Counted from the stretch's first letter, positions 17,611-26,748 are shown. The stretch: DNA of 58,281 bases from Rickettsia typhi (GCA_945883665.1 CAMCXV010000002.1:1-58281), one strand, 5' to 3'. Made by a program: numbers and translations. Notes: generated from the letters alone by a model not told the origin.

Positions 17611-17638
17611 ATATAGTACAAGAAGATAGTTTTTCAAG
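17611..17638 (-). promoter_or_regulatory. Candidate RpoH (sigma-32) promoter for grpE
   Basis: On the minus strand CTTG (17638-17635) is followed after exactly 17 bases by ACTATAT (17617-17611). This fits the alphaproteobacterial RpoH pattern CTTG-N17/18-CYTATNT at all but one position, with CTTGAAA extending the upstream element. It lies about 45 bases before the grpE start, a suitable distance. RpoH itself is not in the window, so regulation is inferred. Confidence 0.5.
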
Positions 17639-17665
17639 ATATAAATAATTTTTCATTTTTAACCT

Positions 17666-18400
17666 ATGCTCCGCCCTTCCAAAAGAAAAAATAATCAGAT
17701 GCGAGATGTGTCTATTGAAAAAAATATTTTGAATAACGCCGAAGGTTCTTGTTTAATAAAATTTGGTAATACACAAGTTATATGCTCTGCTTCTTTAGAG
17801 CATTCTGTTCCTAGATTTTTAAAAGGTAAAAATACCGGCTGGATTACCGCAGAATACAGCATGTTACCTAGATCCACTTTGCAAAGAATGCAAAGAGAAT
17901 CAGTTAAAGGGGCGCAAACTGGTAGAACGCAAGAAATACAAAGGTTAATTGGTAGATCTCTTAGATCAGCTATTGATTTAAAGATACTTGGCGAAAAACA
18001 GATTATAATTGATTGCGACGTTATAAATGCCGATGGAGGAACAAGAACAGCAGCAATTACTGGCAGCTATATTGCTTTGCATTTAGCAATTAGATCATTA
18101 ATAGATCAAAGAATTATTAAAAGCAATCCTTTGAAATGTCAAATTGCAGCCATATCGTGCGGTGTATACGGGGGGCAAACAATCGTAGATCTTGATTATA
18201 TAGAAGATAGTGGAGCAGATGTAGATGCTAATTTTATTTTTGGATCAAATGGCAATATAATTGAGATACAAGCTACCGGAGAAAAAACTGATTTTACCCA
18301 GCAACAGTTACTAGAAATGCTCGATCTGGCACAAAAAGCTGCTTCAAAATTATTTCAAATACAAAATCAAATTTTGCTTGAGAATATTATAGGTAAATAA
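17666..18400 (+). CDS. rph: Ribonuclease PH
   Basis: RNase PH trims the 3' ends of tRNA precursors by phosphorolysis. The 244-residue product matches the family in length and shows [16 protein letters not shown] at the N-terminus, [40 protein letters not shown], the phosphate-binding [16 protein letters not shown], and [18 protein letters not shown]. The C-terminal [19 protein letters not shown] holds conserved acidic residues. It is divergent from grpE with a 99-base promoter region between them. All active-site residues appear intact. Confidence 0.97.
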   Translation: MLRPSKRKNNQMRDVSIEKNILNNAEGSCLIKFGNTQVICSASLEHSVPRFLKGKNTGWITAEYSMLPRSTLQRMQRESVKGAQTGRTQEIQRLIGRSLRSAIDLKILGEKQIIIDCDVINADGGTRTAAITGSYIALHLAIRSLIDQRIIKSNPLKCQIAAISCGVYGGQTIVDLDYIEDSGADVDANFIFGSNGNIIEIQATGEKTDFTQQQLLEMLDLAQKAASKLFQIQNQILLENIIGK

Positions 18401-18479
18401 TTAGAAGATTCTCCGAAATTCTTTTTTAATTTATCTTTCGTGTCGCCTTGAATATAATTTTTATCAAAAATAATCTTTT

Positions 18480-19490
18480 TCATCTATGTTTTTCTGTTAA
18501 AAAATAGTTAACACCTATAGCTTCTCTTACTTGACCCATAGTTATTTTTGCTAAATTAGCGGCTTTATTTGTTCCCTGATATAATATTTCTTTAATATCT
18601 TCGTTATTGATGGTTTTTCTTTTGCCCCGAATAGGTTCAAGTAAATTTTGGACGGTGTTATTTAGAATATTTTTTATTGTCACATCCCCAAGTCCACCAC
18701 GCTCATAGTGATTTTTTAATGATTTCACCTCTTCTTTATCATGATGGAAAATATCTAAATAAGTAAAAACTACATTCCCTTCAACCTTTCCTGGGTCAGT
18801 AATTTTTATGTGATTGGGATCAGTAAACATCTGAAATATTTTCTCCCTTACTTTTTCTTTTGTATCGGAAAGAAAAATAGCATTTCCTAAAGATTTACTT
18901 GCCTTGGCTTTTCCATCAACACCAATTAGCCTTGGAGTATTGCTTAAAATAGCTTTACATTCTTTAAGGCAGTTAGTGTTATAAATTCTATTAAAACGCC
19001 TGACGATTTCATTTGTTTGCTCAATCATAGGGATTTGATCATCCCCGACCGGCACAAGCTCGGCTTGCAAAATGGTTATATCTGCTGCTTGATTGATTGG
19101 ATAACAAAAAAAACCAGCTGGAATTGAATCGTCATAACCTTTTTGGCTGATTTCAGATTTTACAGTGGGGTTTCTCTCAAGCCTTCCAAGAGTTACAAGA
19201 TTCAGATAATAAACCGTTAATTCAGCAATTTCTGGAATTTGAGATTGGATAAAGATGGTTGTTATGTTCGGATCAATTCCAATACTCAAATAATCTTTTG
19301 CAACTTCAAAAACATTTTCGGTAATTTTACTTGGATTTTCAAAATTATCTGTTAAAGCTTGAACATCTGCAATCATGACATATTGTTCATAATCATTTTG
19401 CAATTTAACTCTATTTTGTAAAGATCCAACATAATGACCCAAATGCAATGGACCTGTTGGTCTGTCTCCTGTTAAAATTTTTTTTTTCAT
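18480..19490 (-). CDS. trpS: Tryptophanyl-tRNA synthetase, atypical non-proteobacterial form
   Basis: Charges tRNA-Trp with tryptophan. The 336-residue class I synthetase has the HIGH motif in TGPLHLGHYVGS near residues 12-23 and the KMSKS loop as GKAKASKSLGNAIFLSD, with Met changed to Ala. The start MKKKILTGDRPTGPLHLGHY, the segments PTVKSEI and QAADIT, and TDPNHIKITDPGKVEGNVVFTYLD recall the TrpRS type of Firmicutes and related bacteria rather than the usual proteobacterial LSGxQxTG form. I infer acquisition by transfer, replacing or supplementing a native copy. Neighbours are rph and a DUF1640-like gene with a partial duplicate. Confidence 0.93.
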   Translation of the reverse strand: MKKKILTGDRPTGPLHLGHYVGSLQNRVKLQNDYEQYVMIADVQALTDNFENPSKITENVFEVAKDYLSIGIDPNITTIFIQSQIPEIAELTVYYLNLVTLGRLERNPTVKSEISQKGYDDSIPAGFFCYPINQAADITILQAELVPVGDDQIPMIEQTNEIVRRFNRIYNTNCLKECKAILSNTPRLIGVDGKAKASKSLGNAIFLSDTKEKVREKIFQMFTDPNHIKITDPGKVEGNVVFTYLDIFHHDKEEVKSLKNHYERGGLGDVTIKNILNNTVQNLLEPIRGKRKTINNEDIKEILYQGTNKAANLAKITMGQVREAIGVNYFLTEKHR

Positions 19491-19558
19491 AAAAAATTGT
19501 TATATGTAATTATCATTCTCGACTAAAGATTAAAGATGATAATGGTAATATCCTTTGC

Positions 19559-19624
19559 TTATTCTTCTTTAAAATCTGATACTATGAATTTTTTAACTTC
19601 CTGATGAGCATCTATTAAAGCCAT
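19559..19624 (-). pseudogene. Truncated 5' duplicate of the adjacent small coiled-coil gene
   Basis: A 21-codon open frame reads MALIDAHQEVKKFIVSDF and ends KEE-stop. Its first codons and upstream bases repeat those of the gene at 19635-19910: the plus-strand block GCATCTATTAAAGCCATATT near 19607-19626 is almost identical to the block near 19893-19912. After about seven residues the two diverge. It looks like a partial duplication or a decayed second copy. A functional micropeptide is possible but unsupported. Confidence 0.5.
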
Positions 19625-19634
19625 ATTTATATTT

Positions 19635-19910
19635 TTAAAATTGTTTAAATAACAAAGTCACTACAGCCCCAACTAAAATAATAAAATTAGCAATAGAGAT
19701 GGTTTTTAACAAAGCTATCTCGGCGTTATTCTTATTAATATCTGATTTAAGTTCATTAATATCATGTTTAGTAGCTAACTCATTTTTTAGCCAATTAACT
19801 TCATCTTTAGCAACAAACCTTTTTACAAAAATTTCAGCTTCTTTTTTCGAGGTTCCTGACTCTATTAATTCTTTTATTATTGAATGAGTATCTATTAAAG
19901 CCATATTCAT
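19635..19910 (-). CDS. Small coiled-coil membrane protein, DUF1640-like
   Basis: A 91-residue protein (or 89 from the second Met, MALIDTHS). The N-terminal part (IIKELIESGTSKKEAEIFVKRFV) is a helical segment like those of DUF1640 proteins. A charged coiled coil, DEVNWLKNELATKHDINELK and onward to about residue 67, is followed by a single C-terminal membrane helix (IANFIILVGAVVTLLF). Similar small proteins, often several per genome, are familiar in Rickettsiales. The function is unknown. A truncated copy of its 5' end lies just downstream, and the TrpRS of unusual type is next, which suggests a recently rearranged spot. Confidence 0.65.
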   Translation of the reverse strand: MNMALIDTHSIIKELIESGTSKKEAEIFVKRFVAKDEVNWLKNELATKHDINELKSDINKNNAEIALLKTISIANFIILVGAVVTLLFKQF

Positions 19911-20096
19911 ATTTTTTTAATTGATTAAATTATTGTCAAATTAAATCCGAGACCTTTTTTATTAATCGCCTATTCAATAATAAACATACCATGTTTTACG
20001 TAAGAAAGCTATAGAATTATTGCTTGTTAAGTGGCTAGTTACATCCTAGAATAATAGACAATTGACTAAAAGTTGCTGTGAACATAAAAACAAAAT

Positions 20097-21026
20097 CTAA
20101 TTATTATCTTTCCTTTCAAGTGGATGAAATTCTTGTAAAGTCTTTTTTAAATGAGCAGTTTGTACATGAGTATATATCTGCGTTGTGCTAATATCGCTAT
20201 GACCAAGTAATTCTTGAATAACTCTCAAATCAGCTCCGTTTTCCAGTAAATGACTGGCAAAGCTATGGCGAAGTGCGTGAGGAGAAATTACTGCTGGATC
20301 AAGACCAGCACTTAAACTAGCTTTTTTTAGCAAAAGTGCAAAATTTTGTCTTGTCATATGTCCTGAAGTGGAATTGCTAACAAAAAAGTAATTTTTTGCT
20401 TTTTGGCTTTTATTAAAACAGAAATAATCACGAATTTTTAAATATAGCATTAAAGTTTTTTTAGCTTGTTCATTAATTACTATTATTCTCTCCCTACCCC
20501 CCTTGCCTTTAATTATAAAATTAGTTCTGATTTGAGAAAATTTATCACCACTAGTAATTTCAGTAATTTTTAAACTAACAAGCTCACTAATACGCATACC
20601 ACTTGCATATAACAAATGAATCATGGCATTTAGTCTAATACCATCAGGGGAATCATCATCATTACAATATTCAAGTAATATTTTTATATCATTGATCGAT
20701 AAAAATTCTGGCAACTTGGAAACGTAACGAGGCAAATCCACAACCAAAACAGGGTTATAGTTAGTATGATTTTCACTTATTAAAAATATAAAATAGGTTT
20801 TGATAGTTGAGATTTTACGATTTATCGACCTTGCTGATATCCCAGCCTTAGATAGTAATTCAATGAATTTGCTAATATCGGAATCTTTGACTTTCAACTC
20901 TGATAAATTAGTCTTTTTTAAAAATTCTTGAAAATCTTTTAAATCACGTTTGTAACTAAGAAGAGAATTTTTTGCAATCCCTCTTTCAGCAAGCATCATC
21001 TCTAGAAACTGTTCAATAAACTGCAT
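20097..21026 (-). CDS. xerD: Tyrosine recombinase XerD
   Basis: XerD with XerC resolves chromosome dimers at dif during division. The 309-residue product has an N-terminal SAM-like core-binding domain (about 1-90) and a catalytic domain with the first Arg in [13 protein letters not shown], the Lys in KGKGGRER, the H-x-x-R pair in [19 protein letters not shown], a His in [11 protein letters not shown] and the nucleophile Tyr in QIYTHV. Length and order of motifs are those of Xer proteins; the choice of XerD over XerC is by overall resemblance. There are no phage or integron genes nearby. It lies next to the tRNA-Cys gene. Confidence 0.88.
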   Translation of the reverse strand: MQFIEQFLEMMLAERGIAKNSLLSYKRDLKDFQEFLKKTNLSELKVKDSDISKFIELLSKAGISARSINRKISTIKTYFIFLISENHTNYNPVLVVDLPRYVSKLPEFLSINDIKILLEYCNDDDSPDGIRLNAMIHLLYASGMRISELVSLKITEITSGDKFSQIRTNFIIKGKGGRERIIVINEQAKKTLMLYLKIRDYFCFNKSQKAKNYFFVSNSTSGHMTRQNFALLLKKASLSAGLDPAVISPHALRHSFASHLLENGADLRVIQELLGHSDISTTQIYTHVQTAHLKKTLQEFHPLERKDNN

Positions 21027-21048
21027 ATATCTAAAGAGATTATGATAA

Positions 21049-21123
21049 TGGAGGCCAAGGTCGGAATCGAACCAACGTATAGAGGATTTGCAGTCCTCTG
21101 CATTACCACTTTGCTACTTGGCC
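21049..21123 (-). tRNA. tRNA-Cys (GCA), CCA encoded
   Basis: The minus strand folds as a cloverleaf. The acceptor arm GGCCAAG (21123-21117) pairs with CTTGGCC (21059-21053), followed by discriminator T and encoded CCA. The anticodon stem is GAGGA/TCCTC with loop CTGCAAA, so the anticodon is GCA. The T arm contains GGTTCGATTCC. The short D loop AGCAAAGTGGTAATGC is typical of bacterial tRNA-Cys. Total length is 75 nt including CCA. It lies 22 bases upstream of xerD. Confidence 0.95.
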
Positions 21124-21221
21124 ATTATATGCTATTTTAAAAATATATAAATAAAGATTTTAACTAATTTTTGTCTAAAATACAACATATAAATTATAAA
21201 AAATCTAGTTTTTATAATAAT

Positions 21222-21716
21222 TCAACTAATCTTGTTAACTCTTTGTGCGTGTCTTCCATTTTCAAAAGAAGTGCTTAAAAATTTTTCTATAATTTGGAAA
21301 ACCGTTTTTTCTTCTGTCAAGTTGCTAGCTAAAACCAAAACATTTGCATCATTATGAGATCTGGCACGCTCTGCCATAAATTCATTTAAACACAAAGCGG
21401 CTCTAATAACAGAACTACGATTTGCGGCAATGGACATACCAATACCTGTATTACAAATTAATATACCATATTTAGCATTGCCTTCTATAATTTCTTCAAC
21501 CAATTTCTTTGCGTAATCTGGATAGTCAACTCTTTCTAAACTATCACACCCTAAATCTAATATAGTTTTTTGATTATTCAATTCAAGATTCAAACTAAGT
21601 TTTTCTGAATAATTTGAGTAAGTTTTATAACCATTTTGAATTAAAAAATCTAAAATTTTTAATTTTAACTCAAATCCTCCATGGTCATTCGCAATTACTA
21701 GATCATAATTTTGCAT
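21222..21716 (-). CDS. rpiB: Ribose-5-phosphate isomerase B
   Basis: Interconverts ribose-5-phosphate and ribulose-5-phosphate in the non-oxidative pentose phosphate pathway. The 164-residue product has the N-terminal ANDHGGFELK, the active-site cysteine motif ILICNTGIGMSIAANR and the NDANVLVLASNL stretch. It is slightly longer than the usual 145-150 because of an insertion near residues 38-56. Ribulose-5-phosphate is also the substrate of KdsD encoded at 11246, and Tkt (24219) belongs to the same pathway. It is divergent from the LysM/LytM lipoprotein gene with a 95-base spacer. Confidence 0.95.
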   Translation of the reverse strand: MQNYDLVIANDHGGFELKLKILDFLIQNGYKTYSNYSEKLSLNLELNNQKTILDLGCDSLERVDYPDYAKKLVEEIIEGNAKYGILICNTGIGMSIAANRSSVIRAALCLNEFMAERARSHNDANVLVLASNLTEEKTVFQIIEKFLSTSFENGRHAQRVNKIS

Positions 21717-21811
21717 AAAAATATCCTTATCTATAGAAAAAACTTAGTATTTATTGTATAATGACATAGACATAATACATAACAAATATTCAAACAAAAG
21801 GCATAAATTAA

Positions 21812-22696
21812 ATGAAAAATTATAGTTTTTATATATCACTATATATTATAATTACCACTGCTTTATCAAGTTGCGCGGTAACAAAGCAAATAGCTCCTAT
21901 AGAATATAATCATAGTAATTCAAATCTTGAAAATTCAAGATTTTTAAATGAAAATACTGTTACAGTAGTTAGTAATGACGGGGAAATAATATCCAGCAAG
22001 TCTGAAATTGTTGAAGTATCTGAAATTATCAAACCAACTTCTCGTAATGAAAATTATATATTACCAATAGATAAAACAACTGAAGATCATTATAAAATTA
22101 TTGAACATGAAGTAAAAAACAATGAAACAATTCAAGAAATAGCAATTAACTACGAACAAACAGTAGATGAGATAGCGCAAATCAATAATTTATCACTTCC
22201 TTATGATCTAGATAAAGGTGAGTTTATCAAGATAAAGCTGCCAAAAGATTTTGTGTTAAAAACAACATTAATCACTGAAGTTAAAGAAGAACCTATAAAA
22301 CAAGTGCAAGTAGTTCCAGATTATATAATTCCCGTTAACGGAACTATTATAACTAAATTTGGAGATAAAACAGATCATGGAATTAATAAAGGGATAAATA
22401 TTTCTGCCAAAAAAGGTGAGTCAGTTTTTGCTTCAGCATCTGGCAAGGTAATTTATGCAGATTATGATGCAACATTTGGAAATTTAGTAATTATCAAATT
22501 GGATGATAAAAACATAGTTCTTTCTTACTCTCATCTTGAAGATTTAATAGTAAAAAAAGATACTCATTTAAAACAAGGTGATATAGTTGGATATGTTGGC
22601 AGCACAGGCAAAACCAAACAACCTCAGCTGCATTTTGCAGTGCGAGAAGGGAAAACAGCTGTAGATCCTCTGAAATTCGTTAATTACAGTGATTAA
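21812..22696 (+). CDS. LysM/LytM-domain lipoprotein, NlpD-like, probably non-catalytic
   Basis: A 294-residue predicted outer-membrane lipoprotein. The signal ends with lipobox LSSC, lipidated Cys at 21. A LysM peptidoglycan-binding domain covers about residues 90-140 (HEVKNNETIQEIAINYEQTVDEIAQINNL). The C-terminal LytM (M23-type) domain covers about 180-290. The zinc ligands are degenerate: the expected HxGxD-like motif is NKGINIS, and PHLHF reads PQLHF, though YSHL is kept. This pattern fits NlpD/EnvC-like activators of cell-wall amidases at division. The matching amidase is not in the window. Confidence 0.88.
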   Translation: MKNYSFYISLYIIITTALSSCAVTKQIAPIEYNHSNSNLENSRFLNENTVTVVSNDGEIISSKSEIVEVSEIIKPTSRNENYILPIDKTTEDHYKIIEHEVKNNETIQEIAINYEQTVDEIAQINNLSLPYDLDKGEFIKIKLPKDFVLKTTLITEVKEEPIKQVQVVPDYIIPVNGTIITKFGDKTDHGINKGINISAKKGESVFASASGKVIYADYDATFGNLVIIKLDDKNIVLSYSHLEDLIVKKDTHLKQGDIVGYVGSTGKTKQPQLHFAVREGKTAVDPLKFVNYSD

Positions 22697-22840
22697 TTAT
22701 AGTTTATTAAGCTGATACTTATTTAAAACATAGATTACACATTAAATATACAAACAGTGTAGTTACTTTCATAAATTACTAGTTAATATAACTCTAAAAT
22801 TGTACAATATGACAAGATTATAAATTAAAAATTGCTAAAA

Positions 22841-23245
22841 ATGTCAAATTTATTAAATATTGTTTTAATGGTTCTTGCAGGCTTTTCCTTGTTATATCTA
22901 TTAATTAAAAGAGGTAAACAACAGCCAAAAGTAAAAAAAATTATTGTTGTAGATCCAGAAGCTCAAAAAACATATAACATTCAAAAAAACACTGATGAAG
23001 AAAAAACTCTTACTATGCAAGAAAGAATCGAACTATCTTGGCAATTTTTGGTAAATATTAAAAACCAAGTGATGCAGAAATTTTCAGAAACGGATCTAGA
23101 AAAAGTTCAGAGGGCTGGTACTATACTTTCTGAGCATGGAATGAAATATCAACATAATGCAGAGTTAGAAATAATAGTAAATAAAGAAATGTCTAAAACT
23201 AAAGTAGTTACAAAACAAAAAGAACAAGAGTCTGTTTCTAGATAA
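22841..23245 (+). CDS. Small membrane-anchored protein, possibly DUF2660
   Basis: A 134-residue protein from the ATG at 22841; a TTG nine bases earlier is a poorer start. One N-terminal membrane helix (NIVLMVLAGFSLLYLLI, about residues 5-21) is followed by a basic stretch (KRGKQQPKVKK) and a mainly helical soluble region with TLTMQERIELSWQFLVNIKNQV and VQRAGTILSEHGMKYQHN. From memory this resembles a small rickettsial family annotated DUF2660; I cannot confirm it. The function is unknown. It faces the convergent gene at 23267 and follows the NlpD-like gene after about 145 bases. Confidence 0.7.
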   Translation: MSNLLNIVLMVLAGFSLLYLLIKRGKQQPKVKKIIVVDPEAQKTYNIQKNTDEEKTLTMQERIELSWQFLVNIKNQVMQKFSETDLEKVQRAGTILSEHGMKYQHNAELEIIVNKEMSKTKVVTKQKEQESVSR

Positions 23246-23266
23246 AAGATTTTTGATAAATTTATA

Positions 23267-24148
23267 CTATTTTCTCAATTTAAAAATATTTGGATTTGAA
23301 AGTTGTAGGATAGCAAAAATCATTAGTAAGTTTGCACAAATTTGTATTATCCATATTAAATTTATATACTCAGGGGCTACAATAAGTACTACTGGTTGTA
23401 GAAGCACAAAAATACCACTAGCAAACATTACAAGTCTAGTACAAATTTTTATAGAAAGTTTTATAGACGTAAAATTTGTTATCAAGCACATTATTATTAT
23501 GATAAAACTTTTTTCAATAAAAATATTACAGAAAATAAGTAGAGTAAGAAGTGGAAATACCATATAAATAACGACCTTAGGAGTCTGGTTGAAAAATTTT
23601 GTTAATAATGAACGCAATAACTCTTGGGTAATAAGTTGGCTTTCAGTGCCAAAAACTTGTTGATAATCTACAGGAAAGCTTTGTACATTGTTTTTTTGCA
23701 AATCGTTAAAAGAAAAAATTATGGTTCTACTTGCAAAAAAAATAGATACTTTAGCTTTATCCGATTGTAGCATTTTATTCTCAGGATCTATTGCAGCAAC
23801 AAGTTGGTTATGTATATTATTTATGTATACAGGTTCAGAATTTTCTAAAGATATTTTGGTTCCATCGTATTTTAATTCAGGAAATTGAGATATCACATGA
23901 TCTAAATTAATAACAGTTGGAGATATAGTACCATAAGAAAAATATTGTCTAACATTGTCTAGATAATTCAAAATTGCAATGCTACATAACAAGGATGAAA
24001 TAAAAGAAATAGTTAAAATATATTTAATTCCATATCCATCATATGATGAAATAATTCTTTGATAAAAATTAACAGAAGATATAGATAACCATAAATTCGT
24101 AAATATTGTGCTAAAGCATTGAGAAATTTTTGAGAGTATAGTTGTCAT
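23267..24148 (-). CDS. Multi-pass membrane protein, DUF1189-like
   Basis: A 293-residue membrane protein of unknown function. After an amphipathic start it has one membrane helix at about residues 44-62, a soluble loop of about 120 residues with beta-rich sequence (FPELKYDGTKISLENSEPVYI, IDPENKMLQSDKAKVSIFF), then about four helices from about 193 to the C-terminus. That arrangement, with an extracytoplasmic domain containing an Asp-x-x-x-K-type strand, resembles DUF1189 proteins. It lies divergent from tkt. No partner or pathway can be named. Confidence 0.65.
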   Translation of the reverse strand: MTTILSKISQCFSTIFTNLWLSISSVNFYQRIISSYDGYGIKYILTISFISSLLCSIAILNYLDNVRQYFSYGTISPTVINLDHVISQFPELKYDGTKISLENSEPVYINNIHNQLVAAIDPENKMLQSDKAKVSIFFASRTIIFSFNDLQKNNVQSFPVDYQQVFGTESQLITQELLRSLLTKFFNQTPKVVIYMVFPLLTLLIFCNIFIEKSFIIIIMCLITNFTSIKLSIKICTRLVMFASGIFVLLQPVVLIVAPEYINLIWIIQICANLLMIFAILQLSNPNIFKLRK

Positions 24149-24218
24149 ATTAAATATTTTGTTTTAAGATAATGTATAGTTTTTTTAAAAGACCTAATTG
24201 TTCTTAAGTAGTAATATA

Positions 24219-26204
24219 ATGAAGTTAGAGAAAAATGAAAAGTTACTTTTACAAGAATTGAGTAACTGTATCAGAATTTTAGCTGCTGATGCTGTAGAGG
24301 TCGCAAAATCTGGTCATCCAGGCATGCCTCTTGGTATGGCTGATGTAATGACTGTACTTATTTGTAAATTTTTGAAATTTAATCCAAAACAACCAAAATG
24401 GTTTAATCGTGATAGATTGGTTTTATCGGCTGGTCATGGATCAATGTTGCTTTATGCATTTTATTATCTTACTGGATTTAAAGATTTTTCATTAAATGAT
24501 ATTAAATCATTTCGTAGTTTTGGCTCAAAAGCTGCTGGGCATCCAGAGAGTCATGTATATGAGGCTATAGAAGCTACCACTGGTCCATTAGGCCAAGGTT
24601 TTGCAAATTCCGTTGGTATGGCTATAGCGCAGAAAAAATATCAAGATCGTCTTGGAAAAGAGATTTCTAATTATAAAATATATACTATAGTTGGAGATGG
24701 TTGTTTGATGGAAGGAATATCTTATGAGGCTGCTTCCCTAGCTGGTCATTTGAATTTAGATAATTTAATAGTGATTTTTGATGATAATGGTATATCTATT
24801 GATGGAAGCACAAAGCTTACGGTATCGGAAGATCAATTAGCTAAGTTTAAAGCTTTTGGATTTGATGTTGAATCTATAGATGGTCATGATTTTGAAGAAA
24901 TTGAAGCAGCTTTGCACAGGGCAAATAATGCTACAAAACCATATTTTATTGCTTGCAAAACTATTATAGGAAAGGGAATTAATTTAAAAGCTGGAAGTGA
25001 AAAAGCCCATGGTTCCCCACTTGGTAAAAATGAAATAGAATATTTAAAAAATAATATTTCTTTTGATCATAAACCTTTTGAAATTGAGAGTAGATTACTA
25101 GATTTTTGGCGAGATTGCGGCGTAAGAAATTTAGATCTATTTGAGAGATGGCAGAAATTATTTACAGAGTTAAATAATCAAGACAAAGAATATATACAAA
25201 ATTCAAAAATAATTGATTATTCATTATTTAATTTAGAAAGTTTATTATCTCATAATCAAAAGGAAGCAACTAGAGTTTCTTCTGGTAAAATTCTTCAAGA
25301 ATTAGTAAAGCATAATGATAAAATTATTTGTGGATCAGCTGATTTGTCACTTTCTAATAATGTTTTTGGATCAAATAATAGCGCTATAAATGCCCAAGAT
25401 TTTTCTGGCAATTTTATTCATTATGGTGTTCGTGAAAATGCTATGGCTGCTATTATGAATGGTCTTGCATTATCTGGATTTTTTCCAATAAGCGGTACTT
25501 TTTTTGTTTTTTCTGATTATATGAGACCTTGTATTAGGTTATCGGCAATTATGAGAACCAAAGTTATATATATAATGACTCATGATTCAATAGGAGTTGG
25601 AGAGGATGGTCCAACTCATCAGCCAGTTGAGCATCTTGCATCATTTAGAGCGATGCCAAACATAAAAGTTTTTAGACCAGCTGATCTTCTAGAAACGCTC
25701 GAATGTTATCTAGATGCTTTAAATTACCATGGTCCCTCCATGCTAGTTCTTTCGAGGCAAAATTTAAAACAGATTAGAACGGAATATGATCGCCAAAGTA
25801 ACTTATGTGTAAATGGTGCTTATATTATTTCCGAAGCTAGTGATGATAAAAATATTGATATTGTAATTTTTGCGTCTGGTTCAGAATTATCAATTGCTAT
25901 TGAGGTTAAAGAAACGCTAGAAAAATCTTTTAACAAATCAGTCCGTGTTATATCTGTTCCTTGTTTTGAAAATTTAGATCAAATGCATCCAGGATATTTG
26001 AATGATCTTGTTTCTGGCGCAAAGTTGAGGGTGGCTATTGAAGCAGGCTCTATTTTAGGTTGGCATAAATTTATCGGTTTGGATGGTATTTTCTTTGGTG
26101 TTGATCAATTTGGATTTTCTGCTTCTGCAGAACTTATATATGATCATTTTGGTTTAACCACAGAAAAAATAGTAAAGGATATTATTGCTCTTAATACTAG
26201 GTGA
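24219..26204 (+). CDS. tkt: Transketolase
   Basis: Thiamine-diphosphate enzyme that moves two-carbon units between sugar phosphates in the non-oxidative pentose phosphate pathway. From the ATG at 24219 it has 661 residues; the TTG at 24198 would add seven unlikely residues. Motifs seen are KSGHPGMPLGMADV, LSAGHGSMLLYA, the ThDP-binding VGDGCLMEGISYEAASLAG, the metal-binding DDNGISIDG, HGSPLG, and in the second half VRENAMAAIMNGLAL and HDSIGVGEDGPTHQPVEHL. It is full length. With rpiB this gives part of the pathway; transaldolase and Rpe are not in the window. Confidence 0.97.
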   Translation: MKLEKNEKLLLQELSNCIRILAADAVEVAKSGHPGMPLGMADVMTVLICKFLKFNPKQPKWFNRDRLVLSAGHGSMLLYAFYYLTGFKDFSLNDIKSFRSFGSKAAGHPESHVYEAIEATTGPLGQGFANSVGMAIAQKKYQDRLGKEISNYKIYTIVGDGCLMEGISYEAASLAGHLNLDNLIVIFDDNGISIDGSTKLTVSEDQLAKFKAFGFDVESIDGHDFEEIEAALHRANNATKPYFIACKTIIGKGINLKAGSEKAHGSPLGKNEIEYLKNNISFDHKPFEIESRLLDFWRDCGVRNLDLFERWQKLFTELNNQDKEYIQNSKIIDYSLFNLESLLSHNQKEATRVSSGKILQELVKHNDKIICGSADLSLSNNVFGSNNSAINAQDFSGNFIHYGVRENAMAAIMNGLALSGFFPISGTFFVFSDYMRPCIRLSAIMRTKVIYIMTHDSIGVGEDGPTHQPVEHLASFRAMPNIKVFRPADLLETLECYLDALNYHGPSMLVLSRQNLKQIRTEYDRQSNLCVNGAYIISEASDDKNIDIVIFASGSELSIAIEVKETLEKSFNKSVRVISVPCFENLDQMHPGYLNDLVSGAKLRVAIEAGSILGWHKFIGLDGIFFGVDQFGFSASAELIYDHFGLTTEKIVKDIIALNTR

Positions 26205-26690
26205 TTAAAGATGAGATAAAATCAATAATAACGCCTGTTTACATGCTAAATGACGTATTTCATTCCTATTTCCTGAAAAATAATATGTACTAGATGTAAC
26301 TATTTTATTTGCATATATACCAAAACATATTGTACCAACAGGTTTTTGTTTTGAACCTCCAGATGATCCTGCAATGCCAGTTATAGAAAGTATAATATCA
26401 GAATTCACAATAGCGCTAAGACCAGTTGCCATATATAGCGCAGTTTCTTCTGAAACAGCGCTATATACATCTAATATATTTTCTGGGATTTTTAATATAT
26501 TGACTTTTGCTTTATTTGAATAAGTTATTATACCAGTATCAAAATAGTCTGATGAACCATCTATAGCAGTGAGATAAGACGATATTAGCCCACCAGTACA
26601 AGATTCAGTTACTGATATAGTATAATTTTTTTCTAAAGATTTAGTTTTAATTTTTTCTACTATACTAATTAGATCTGGATCTAAAATCAT
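26205..26690 (-). CDS. pncC: Nicotinamide-nucleotide amidase (CinA C-terminal family)
   Basis: Hydrolyses nicotinamide mononucleotide to nicotinate mononucleotide in NAD recycling. The product is the stand-alone CinA C-terminal domain, about 161 residues from the ATG at 26690; an upstream ATG at 26726 would add twelve hydrophobic residues and is less likely. Key motifs are TISVTESCTGGLISSYLT with the nucleophilic Ser, DYFDTGIITYSNKAKVNIL, AVSEETALYMATG, and SITGIAGSSGGSKQKPVGT. It converges on tkt, with stop codons adjacent, and precedes no related NAD gene here. Confidence 0.92.
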   Translation of the reverse strand: MILDPDLISIVEKIKTKSLEKNYTISVTESCTGGLISSYLTAIDGSSDYFDTGIITYSNKAKVNILKIPENILDVYSAVSEETALYMATGLSAIVNSDIILSITGIAGSSGGSKQKPVGTICFGIYANKIVTSSTYYFSGNRNEIRHLACKQALLLILSHL

Positions 26691-26748
26691 AATAATTATT
26701 TTTAGTTCTATAAGTCTATAGAGCAAAAGTTTTTGTTCTATAAAAGTC

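Noticed and set aside
20097..21123. xerD next to a tRNA gene as an integrated element
   Set aside because: The recombinase has the features of chromosomal XerD, there is no duplicated tRNA end, and no phage or plasmid genes are adjacent.
23253..23567. Plus-strand frame opposite the DUF1189-like gene
   Set aside because: It overlaps the C-terminal membrane helices of a longer gene with more plausible composition.
26205..26726. pncC start at 26726
   Set aside because: The extra twelve residues are hydrophobic and unlike the family; the ATG at 26690 gives a normal N-terminus.
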